This document shows, in pieces, positions 56,626 through 64,000 of a stretch of DNA of 64,000 bases. The notes below the pieces were generated by a model. That model ran no database searches, was not told the DNA's origin, and was given only the letters and a program-made list of their open reading frames with translations. Positions within the stretch are counted from its first letter, which is position 1. The number at the start of each line of letters is the position of its first letter. The DNA comes from Orychophragmus violaceus (taxonomy: Eukaryota > Streptophyta > Magnoliopsida > Brassicales > Brassicaceae): assembly GCA_030180135.1 (NCBI GenBank), contig CM058239.1, positions 112,935,318-112,999,317 on the forward strand, given 5' to 3'. The translations under genes were made by a program, and so were the position numbers.

Positions 56626-58223
56626 TCAGATTTCACCCGAGAGTTTTTCACAAATATCCGAAAATTCTTGTTCTGTCACCAACTCAGCTGTACTTAGCTC
56701 AAATCTTTCACCTAGGTGAGATCCATCATTAATGTACACAGACCAGGCCTTAACATGAGTGTCTGCCACTCCTTTTCCCTTCAGTGAGCTGGACATCTGG
56801 TTCACCTGAGTGTCCAACTGCTTCATGTGAGTGCTCAGAGACTCAAACTTCCCATTGAGGTCTTCATAGACAGCGTCCAACTTCTTGTTGCAGTCCACAG
56901 AAATCTTGGTCTGACTCTCCATCAGTTGTTCCATCATAGCCTCCATTCTGCTCTCATGGGCTGTAGGTGCAGGAGGAGTCTCATAGGATGTAGATCCATA
57001 GGTTCTCTGAGTACCTTGTCCATAGGTCTTCTGAAAACCACCAGTCTGTCCTCCATTGGAGAATCTGTTCCCCTGTTGATTACTAAATCTATTACCTTGG
57101 AAACCAGAACCTCCTATGAAATTCACATCTTCTTCCTGAGTGTCCTCCTCAGTCTGAATCACCTCTACATCTTGGGCAAAGTGGACAGCTTTCTTACTTG
57201 TCAGGAGATTGTAAAATGTGTCCAATCTGGATCTTATATTAGCGATATCAGAATTCTCTACAGTTCCACCAGATTTCTTCCTCCTTTCATCCATTGTCTT
57301 GCAACTGTTGCTGCCAATCAGGTTCTCAATCAACTACTTAGCTTGTGTAGGAGTCCTGGTGTTGAAATTAGCATTACTGGAATTATCCAGCGCAGTCTGA
57401 TAAGGGAGATCTATGCCTCTGAAGAAGATACCAATCAGCTGTACTTCTGTGAATCCATGGTGTGGACAGTACGCTGATACTGCTTAAATCTCATCCAGGC
57501 AGTCTTCAAGGGCTCCACAGCTCCTTGGGAAAAAGTGAGTATGTCCTGTCTGGACTGATCTGAGCGCGCATGATCATAAAAGTGACGCAGGAACTCACTC
57601 TTTAAGGCTGCCCAAGTAGTATACTGACCAGGTGCCAGTTGTCTCAGCCATGCACTAGCGTCTCCAGCAAGACTGTGCGGAAATAGCTTAAAGAACAGAT
57701 AGTCCGGGCATACTCCTTCATACTTCATGCCAGTGACTATGTCCTCAAACTTGTCAATGTGATCCATAGGCTGCTGTGCTTGAAGACCATGAAAAGCAAT
57801 CTGCCTCATCAGCTGGTAGTAGATGGTCTTGACCTCAAAATCATTCCTCTCAAAAGCAGGATGCACTAGAGCTGCTCGGTTTGCATGAAACTCATCAGGT
57901 CTGTTGTAGTCAGCTAGTGTCCTCTCATGAACCACCATCTCTCTACCTTGGGCCCGTTCCTGACCCTGAATTTGGTTCTGCTCCTGTTGCTGTTGCTCAG
58001 GAATGACATTCCCTTCAGCATCAACCCTCTGCCAGTCGGCATTGTAGCGGTTGTTATCTCGGTCCCTCAGGACACCTTCAGCATCGCGTTCCAGAATCAA
58101 ACGCTCTCGCATCATTCTTTCTCTTCTTTCTCTTCTGTTAGCTCTCTCTAAACGTCCAAGCTCCTCAAGATCGAGATTAACCAAGCTCGAGTTCGGATTA
58201 CTTCTAGTTTTCTGCGTTGGCAT
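56626..58223 (-). pseudogene. gag: Athila-type Gag of element J with two or three lesions
   Basis: A likely ATG at about 58223 (MPTQKTRSNPNSS) follows a leader. The Arg/Glu-rich N-terminus precedes the Retrotrans_gag domain (FEVKTIYYQLMRQIAFHGL, DYLFFKLFPHSLAGDASAWL, TWAALKSEFLRHFYD). A frameshift near 57460 breaks the PHHGF motif. A TAG near 57337 interrupts the frame, which then continues as ENLIGSNSCKTMDERRKK, a Gly/Asn-rich stretch (GFQGNRFSNQQGNRFSNGGQ) and a coiled-coil-like C-terminus (MEAMMEQLMESQTKISVD, FESLSTHMKQLDTQVNQM). A TGA at 56628-56626 ends it. No CCHC knuckle is present. Order and content match plant Athila Gag. Confidence 0.82.
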
Positions 58224-58463
58224 AAACTGTCTGTAATCGTCCAGCAACGATCGATGCTATCAGTGCAACGATCGGTTCAATCTCAAATCGCCTAGTGACG
58301 AACGATGCAAGGGTGCAACGATCGACGCAGTGCGAAATCGGTACCTGCGACAGAGAGAAAAACGAAAATTAATAAAACTGAAAATAAAATAAAAACAAAA
58401 ACGAAAACAAAAAGAAAAATCCTAGTAAAACCCTAGGCTCGAAGCTATCGAAGACTCAAAGAG

Positions 58464-58481
58464 TCCCCGGCAACGGCGCCA
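58464..58481 (-). promoter_or_regulatory. Primer-binding site of Athila J
   Basis: The minus strand reads TGGCGCCGTTGCCGGGGA; its first 13 bases match the complement of the plant tRNA-Asp 3' end, the standard Athila primer site. It lies six bases inside the 5' LTR. Confidence 0.9.
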
Positions 58482-58487
58482 AAAACT

Positions 58488-59682
58488 TGATAGGTCAAGA
58501 ATTAATCCCTATACTAAACTGCAAGTGCACAGCAATATCAATGTAGTATATAGGGTATCGAAATCCACAGAGACTCCGGTGTTCAATAGCTCAAGAACAG
58601 GAATTTAACTAGGAAGAAAGCAATGTAATTGAATTAAAAGCAATGCAAGAAAGTAAGCAGATAGCAAAGATTGTTGGTTGTGAAAGCAAGTTATTAAGAG
58701 CGCTAGGTCTAGGGCGTTCTCATGAAATCAGACAAGCAGACAGTTCATTCAGCAAGGATCTAATTAAGCACAGTTCTAGAACTCAAAACACAGATATAGA
58801 ATTAACCAAATTCCTTTGCGATAATTCTCTAAGTCTAAGTGCAGCAAACCAAACTTTCGTTTGCGAGAACTAACAGATTAAACCAGCTTTAATTCCAAGT
58901 TTGATATGTTCACAATTATCCTAAACCAAACTTCCGTTTGCGCAAAGTTTAATTGCCCAATTTTATTAGTTCAGATTCCTAAACCCCACTTCCGTGACGT
59001 ATTTAGCAACCTAAGATCTAGATTCTAATTGATCAGGTTAGAACTAGCTTTAAGCACAATTAAATTGAAGAACATATATAGTTTGAATCCTTAACTGAAA
59101 TTGAACAAGTCTAGCAGGTCATGAAATCATATGTGAGAAACCCTAAACCTAACAAGGAATCTACTCAGACATGATTGATGAAAACATAATCATAGAAATA
59201 ATAGATTGCATAAAAGATAAAAGATTAAAGGGGTTCGAAATCTTCTCCAAATACAGATGATGTAACAGGTTCAGATCAGCCCCAAAAGCTCTAAAAATCC
59301 TCTGCTCTTAATTATCAAAACGTATCTAATAAAAACAGCTAAAACTTAATTATATAGGTATAATCTCGGCCAGGGGCTTCTTTGTAAATATCAGAAACTT
59401 CTGGATCAAAGTGCAATATCTTGATTCTTCTAAACCGCCGAGTTTTGGCCCATCTCGCTGGTGCATCGATCGATGCTAGGCATGCAACGATCGACACCTT
59501 TCTCTGTTTCGGACAGTGAACTCTATCTCTCGGCCAATCACTCCAAAAATCTCCAAAATGCTCCATTATCTCCAATTCAGCTCCAAACCTGATTATACCT
59601 GTAAAAGACTCTAAAAGAACACAAAAGACACTAAAACACACTTATATCATGGCCTAAAACCGGTAAAAACCATGATATATCA
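58488..59682 (-). repeat. 5' LTR of Athila J (1195 bp)
   Basis: Same length as the left LTR with about a dozen substitutions. It repeats the TCGATCGATGC motif at about 59460-59497. The TSD copy CCACA follows at 59683-59687. Confidence 0.94.
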
Positions 59683-59859
59683 CCACACTCCGACAGGGCT
59701 TCGCAGCAGAGAGAAGAGAATGGTTTTTGAAGAGGAGGCTCCTATTTATAAGGGAGAGCTAGGGTTTTGCAAAAAAGAAAATGGGCTTGGCTAACGGGCT
59801 GGGCTTTTCTCTTTCTTTTTGAAAAAATTTTGGGCTATGGAAATTGGGCCATTACAATT

Positions 59860-59874
59860 CCCCCCCCCCCCCTT
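59860..59874 (-). promoter_or_regulatory. Polypurine tract of element H
   Basis: A C-run in plus view (a G-run on the minus strand, preceded by TTTTCAAG) lies two to three bases from the 3' LTR boundary at 59857, where the plus-strand primer is expected. Confidence 0.72.
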
Positions 59875-60169
59875 GAAAAGAATTCGTCCCGAATTCTGAA
59901 GGACTCGGTTTCCCGGTCGCTACAGAACTCAAGGGTTCTAACAATCAGAGGAGCTGAAATGACTACGGAACGTCCGAACGGAAAGGCACGACTGAATAAA
60001 ATAATGAGTATATAGACCAATCGGCGTAGGGCTACAAGGGTCTGAATGAATAGAATAAAGAATAAGCTGACTACGCGAAAACCGCGGAAAACAAGGAAAC
60101 TCAAAACCAACACCAACTAAATAAATAAATAAAACGCCCTACTCCTAACAACTTCTAAGTCTCCTGACT

Positions 60170-61389
60170 TTAGCCACTTGACGATCCTAGGGTCCGGTAC
60201 TCGAGGTCCTGGTAGCCACGGTACAACTGGCCGGTCTCACCTTCATCCATTGACGGGTCTGATTCTGGCTCTGAATCTGAGATGGTGATCACGGGTGGTA
60301 CAGCTGCCTGCTCCGGACTCTGTGCAGCCTGCTGCTTATCAAATCCATCTGGTCCTTGCTCCGGGATGTTCAGCTGCTCATCCAACCAAGTGTAGGCGCG
60401 GGTGTCCTGCTCCTGTTGTATCCTCTGCCCTCGCTCACGCTCCAAATCAGACTGTAGTTGGGCCCAACTTGCACGTTGCTGCTCTAGCCTCTCTTGTGAC
60501 CGGGCTAAGGCGGACTGATGCTCCCTCAGCCAGTCACGATCTGCAACCTCCTGCCTCAGTCGTAGCTCCTTGTTCCAAGTGGCCTGCTGCTCAGCCATTA
60601 CGCGTCGTCGGATATCCTCATCTCTCTGACGCCCCTCTCTCACCTGCTGTCGATACGCTGGATCCCTCTGGTTCCGCTCCACCGCCTCTGCATATCTAGC
60701 AGCCATCTCAACCAGTCTGTACTCTCCGTACTCACTCCCATCTGACATCCCTTCCCGGATCTCCGGTGATAGCCCACCCAAAAACATGATCATCATATGG
60801 ATCGGGGATCTGGGATAGGTGCAGCCAGCTCTGAAAATGAACACATCTCGGTAATCCTGCACGCTCATGCCTGCCATCTGAAATGGTCGGGGAACGTCTC
60901 GAGGGGGTGCCTGCGCCGGTGGCCTCGCGGTCGACGGTCCCAGGGTGTCGTCTGTCTGCGGTATCGCCTCTGGTCCAAGGTTCGGGAAAGCCGGATCACA
61001 CTGAGCTGAAGATCGCACAGTCATGAAGCACACATGAGCTGGCGGATCCGGATGACTCTCCTCCACTACATGCTCCTTCCCTGCCCTCCTTGCCCTGGGC
61101 GCATCCACTGGGTCCACAGGTACTGCCGGGGCAACGATGGGCGTCTTCCGTGGTCTGCCTCTCCCTCTCACTGGTCTCGTAAAGGCCCCAACTGACAGAA
61201 AATCAAGTTTACCTCTAGGGTGCGGGGTGGGTGGTCGGACGGGTCCCGGGGTCGCGGCTGGCGTCCCGATCGTGAGACGTCTCCTCTGCTTCAGTGGTGC
61301 TCTCCTGGTCGAAGCACGGGTGCGCAAAACACTGGTGGGGCTAGGTGCGTACTCGGACCCCGAATCGGCATTCGAATCAGAAGACATAC
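60170..61389 (-). CDS. Gag-like protein of element H
   Basis: Open minus-strand frame of about 406 codons from ATG at 61389 (MSSDSNADSGSEYAPSP). The N-terminal third is Pro/Arg-rich with an AT-hook-like RGRGRPRKT. The middle keeps only the second half of a Retrotrans_gag domain (MSVQDYRDVFIFRAGC, MMIMFLGGLSPEIREGM, RLVEMAARYAEAVE). A long charged coiled coil follows (WNKELRLRQEVADRDW, LERERGQRIQQEQD), and the end is acidic (SDSEPESDPSMDEGE). No zinc knuckle, protease or pol follows. It is the only coding region of H, and it is fully open, unlike most genes in this window. It may be a specialised structural protein of a non-autonomous family. Confidence 0.72.
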
Positions 61390-61577
61390 TGCAAAAAGAG
61401 ATACTAAGAGAGGTCACCACAGGAGATAATCAGCAACGTATATTGGTGATTGAAAAGGTTTTCACAATGTATCCATTTATAAAAGTTTCGCAAACGCTTT
61501 TGAAAGCGATTGAAATCAGGGTTTTGGGAAAACAACGAAAGCTGATCTCCCAGGAAGGAACTGGGAGATATTAACCT

Positions 61578-61590
61578 GGCTCTGATACCA
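61578..61590 (-). promoter_or_regulatory. Primer-binding site of element H
   Basis: The minus strand reads TGGTATCAGAGCC, complementary to initiator-Met tRNA, three bases inside the 5' LTR that begins at 61594. Confidence 0.88.
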
Positions 61591-61593
61591 AAT

Positions 61594-63303
61594 TGTAACA
61601 CCCGCCTCCCGGTTAAACCGGAGAGGCGGCATTAGGACGCCCGTTGGACCGAAAATGGTCCACCCGGGACGCCATCTCAACTTGTCCCAGGACCCGGCGC
61701 TCTCTTCGGATTCAAACACACCAATGTCATCACCCGACCGAATCAATCCCGCATCCGGACCTGCAAGAAAACGGGGGCAGGGGGAAAGGAAAAGGAGGTC
61801 TGAGCAATTGTTTCAAACACAATTACCCAGTGAGGGGCGGATTTAGGGAACCCGCGATCCCAGCTCACACTACACAATTACGATACACAAGTCCTAGGCT
61901 AATATCACCTTGCAAGCATCACCCGAAGGCTTTATCACACAACCTACGTCCCAATGGACTACTACTAAATGAAAGCGCAAACAAATTGACCACAGAGTGC
62001 ATTAAAATAAACAGCTCTGAAGCCCGCCATTGGCCCCGGAGCCCAACTCCAACTCCAACTCCAACGAAATCGGAGGGCTCGCCGAAACCCCCCTTACGAC
62101 GATACAAGGGTTGCGTACCAAACTCGTTATACGCAAGCCGTCACCAAACACCCTTTCGGGGGCCCTACCACAGTTCTAAACCCCGGAAGTCCATCAAGCA
62201 CAATCAACGTTTTCGATTTAGCGATAACCTAGCATTTTATGTTCTGCAATCAATCACATCAGCGCTTTACTACCCCTATACTACCTAGGAAAGACAACAT
62301 TAACGAAGGACTATCATCCGGAATGGAATAGGGCAAGAGAAGATTGAACCGAAAACCTCACCTTAGCCAAAGAAGGGAATTTTCGTAATCTAGGAACTTC
62401 ATGAAACCAAACGGACGACAGATCTGGAAAGAGGGCAAAAAAAAAGTGGTTTAGGCTTTTGAATCACTCAAATCGGGTTTAAGACGGGCTAGTTATGATC
62501 GGGAGAAGTTGGAAGTTCAAATCATAAACCAAAGCGACCCGAACTGAAATCGAATTGGGATTGGTTTGGATTAAACCGGAAATTGAAATTGATTTTTGAG
62601 AAAACCGACTAAACCGATCCAAATTGAAATCGAACCAAGGAAAACCGAAATCGAAATTGATTTTGGGAAACCGGATCAAACCGAACGAAATTGATTTAAA
62701 CCAAATCGAAATTGAAATTGGAATTCGAACCAAACCGGACCAGCCAAACCAGATCGACGGTCAACGGCGGTGGTCAACGGCTGCTCCGGCGGCGGCTCTA
62801 GCGATGGCGGCGGCGGCTCCGGCAACGGACGGCGGCGGCACTCCGGCGAACCTCCGGTGACGGACGGCGGCTCTGGTGGACGGCGACGGCGGCTCGTGGC
62901 GGCGGCGAACGGCTCCGGCGGTCGGCGCGTGGGCTCCAGCGCGTGGCTCCTCCGGCGTGCGTGGATCTCACGCGCCCGGCACTCCGGCGGCGCGTGGGGG
63001 CGCATGCGGCGGCTGATCGGCGATCGGTCGGCGGCTCTGGCTTCGTCTCGTCGAGGCGGTCACGATGGTATGCTCGGTTTCTCGGGATTCGGGATTTTTT
63101 TTGAAAAACGAATGAAAACGTGTTTTGGGTTTTAAAAACTTAGATCTACGGGATTCGAAGGTTACCTGGATCGAATGGAGACTCGAAAACGTGAATAGTG
63201 GCTTCTAGGGTTTTACAAAAAGGAAAATGGACTTGGCTAACGGGCTGGGCTTTTCTCTTTCTTTTTTAAAAAAAAATTGGGCTATGGGAATTGGGCCATT
63301 ACA
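61594..63303 (-). repeat. 5' LTR of element H (1710 bp)
   Basis: In plus view it starts TGTAACACCCGCC and ends GGGCCATTACA. It preserves uninterrupted versions of the sites where F and J inserted in the other LTR, except that about 94 bp including the TATA-like box and the J target are deleted at about 63204-63210. The GC-rich minisatellite-like zone at 62765-63020 differs in length from that of the left LTR. Confidence 0.93.
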
Positions 63304-63308
63304 TATTA

Positions 63309-63386
63309 GCTAAAGACTTGAAAGTTTTTGCGACGTTTAACGAGGAACTTTACAAAGAAATCACTCAGCTTCTCACTCTTGAGAAT
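63309..63386 (+). pseudogene. TOPLESS-related captured exon 3, right part
   Basis: Continues the exon split by element H: AKDLKVFATFNEELYKEITQ then LLTLEN, after which similarity to TPL/TPR proteins stops. Joined to NDRAKAVEIL on the left it gives an uninterrupted frame apart from the TATTA duplication. It corresponds to the start of the CRA part of the TOPLESS domain, which is therefore incomplete. Confidence 0.87.
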
Positions 63387-63512
63387 ATGTTGGGTTTCAT
63401 GTTAGTCGTATTCAACAGAATATGTTGGGTTTGGTTCATGGCATATTTGGATTTGGCAAAGGGGTAATGCAAAACTCAAGTTTGCAGCAAATGTTGGGGA
63501 TATTCTGTTGAA
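63387..63512 (+). other. Filler or second captured fragment in the Pack-MULE
   Basis: Between the TPL exon and the right TIR are 126 bp of non-TPL sequence. It contains a near-direct repeat GAATATGTTGGGTTT (63382-63396 and again at about 63418) and a short open stretch (LGLVHGIFGFGKGVMQ). Its source is unknown. Confidence 0.55.
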
Positions 63513-63909
63513 GACGACGAACATGAAAGAAAGAAGGAATGGGGCTTTTTTTTAGGGATTTAGTTTTTGTTTAGGTTGATTTATTACAGTTTAGGGATTT
63601 ATTACGGTTATTGTCGGGTTGGGAATTTGGGTCTGGGTTAATTTAATTTTAATTTGGTTCCAAGTATTAAATCTGGTTTAGTAATTTATTTGTCCTGGTT
63701 TTAATCTCGGTTTCGGTTTAACAATGTAAATAACGGTTTATAATTGAATTTAGCGTCTGTTTAACGAAATCGTTAAAAGTCAACAAAAAGTCAACTTTTT
63801 GTGGTTACAACTCGAGAAAATGATTTTGTGTGGTTACACAATGTGATTCAAAAACCGTGTAGTTACAGACTTAATTCATAGTATCAGTGGGGCTACACCC
63901 CGAGCGCCC
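63513..63909 (-). repeat. Right TIR of the Pack-MULE (397 bp)
   Basis: Reverse complement of the left TIR. It has an extra segment of about 20-25 bp near 63575-63605 in which TTTAGGGATTTATTAC-like text is duplicated. It ends CGAGCGCCC, followed by the TSD. Confidence 0.9.
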
Positions 63910-64000
63910 TTAGAGAAGTCACTCCCAAATTTTTTGATAGGTCACTCTTTGTTTCTTACTTTTTACAAGAACCAGTTTGAACTCGAGATTGTTTGTTAGT
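63910..64000. other. Flank right of the Pack-MULE
   Basis: The first ten bases are the TSD copy. Nothing recognisable in the remaining 81 bases. Confidence 0.5.

Larger units (their letters stand above)
52979..59682 (-). mobile_element. Non-autonomous Athila element J, TSD CCACA
   Basis: Minus-strand Gypsy/Athila-type element with 1195-bp LTRs (right 58488-59682 is 5', left 52979-54173 is 3'), flanked by CCACA at 52974-52978 and 59683-59687. Internal genes are gag and protease only; no RT, RNase H or integrase similarity exists in 54174-55581. About 11-12 LTR differences (about 1%) indicate recent movement, so its polymerase must have come from elsewhere or been lost before transposition. 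Confidence 0.94.
43981..59857 (-). repeat. 3' LTR of element H, in three pieces
   Basis: The pieces are 43981-44430, 51835-52978 and 59688-59857, about 1.76 kb in total. Copia F with its TSD lies in the first gap and Athila J in the second. Its last piece keeps a minus-strand TATAAATAGG box at about 59741-59750 that the right LTR has lost. A GC-rich CGGCGG/CTCCGG minisatellite-like zone lies at about 52545-52800. Confidence 0.9.
43981..63303 (-). mobile_element. Non-autonomous chromovirus-like Gypsy element H, TSD TATTA
   Basis: Minus-strand LTR element inside the captured TPL exon, flanked by TATTA at 43976-43980 and 63304-63308. The right LTR (5') is 61594-63303. The left LTR (3') starts at 43981 and ends at 59857 after being split by Copia F and Athila J. 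The internal region is only 59858-61593, with one gag-like gene, a PBS and a C-run/G-run polypurine tract. LTR ends are TGTAATGGCCC and GTGTTACA, resembling plant chromovirus LTRs. LTR comparison in the 450 bp before F gives about 1.3% differences. Confidence 0.92.
43152..63909. mobile_element. Pack-MULE carrying a TOPLESS-related gene fragment
   Basis: Long inverted terminal repeats at 43152-43523 and 63513-63909 both start GGGCGCTCGGGGTGTAGCCC at the outer edge. They are flanked by TTAGAAAAGT (43142-43151) and TTAGAGAAGT (63910-63919), a 10-bp duplication with one mismatch. Long TIRs with a 9-10 bp TSD are typical of Mutator-like elements. Between them is no transposase but three exons of a host gene, hence Pack-MULE. 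Without nested element H it would be about 1.43 kb (43152-43980 plus 63309-63909). Confidence 0.88.

Overview
This is plant nuclear DNA, most likely from a Brassicaceae genome and probably pericentromeric heterochromatin. The clues are plant-type Ty1/Copia, Tat, Athila and chromovirus-like LTR retrotransposons, intron-bearing fragments of a TOPLESS-related co-repressor gene and a WAT1-related transporter gene, and almost no intact host coding sequence. I see no rRNA, tRNA or CRISPR feature. Nearly all of the 64 kb is transposons inserted into transposons, and most boundaries could be fixed from LTR ends, primer-binding sites (PBS) and target-site duplications (TSD).

Block 1 (1-36786) is a minus-strand Tat-type Ty3/Gypsy element (C). 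It is split by two insertion stacks. At its left side sits a plus-strand Copia (B, 5367-11094), itself entered by a minus-strand Copia (A, 1-5366, running off the window). In its pol gene sits a plus-strand Tat element (D, 17253-35856, TSD AACAT), whose integrase is entered by a Copia (E, 23621-30636, TSD GGACT). Both Tat elements carry a tandem-repeat array and an antisense gene between pol and the 3' LTR.

Block 2 (36787-43151) is older sequence. It holds an AT-rich tract, a short MULE-like repeat with a 9-bp TSD, a PIF/Harbinger transposase remnant, a 1.1-kb internally deleted Copia (I, 41061-42144, TSD GAAAG) and a WAT1-related pseudogene.

Block 3 (43152-63909) is a Pack-MULE. It has TIRs of about 372 and 397 bp and a 10-bp TSD with one mismatch, and it carries three exons of a TOPLESS-related gene. 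It was split by a minus-strand non-autonomous chromovirus-like element (H, 43981-63303, TSD TATTA). H's left LTR was then hit by a nearly intact plus-strand Copia (F, 44431-51829, TSD AGCCC) and by a minus-strand non-autonomous Athila (J, 52979-59682, TSD CCACA).

Hand-counted LTR differences are about 1.5% for D, 1.3% for E, 1.3% for H, 1.0% for J and 0.5% for F, so the divergence order agrees with the nesting order. Two themes stand out. First, several elements lack part of their machinery (A and E keep gag but lost the RT core, J has gag-pro only, H has only a gag-like protein) yet inserted recently, which suggests trans-mobilisation. Second, a palindromic TCGATCGA-centred module recurs in hairpin-forming arrays in the Copia leaders and LTRs, and also in the LTRs and inside the coding region of the unrelated Athila element.
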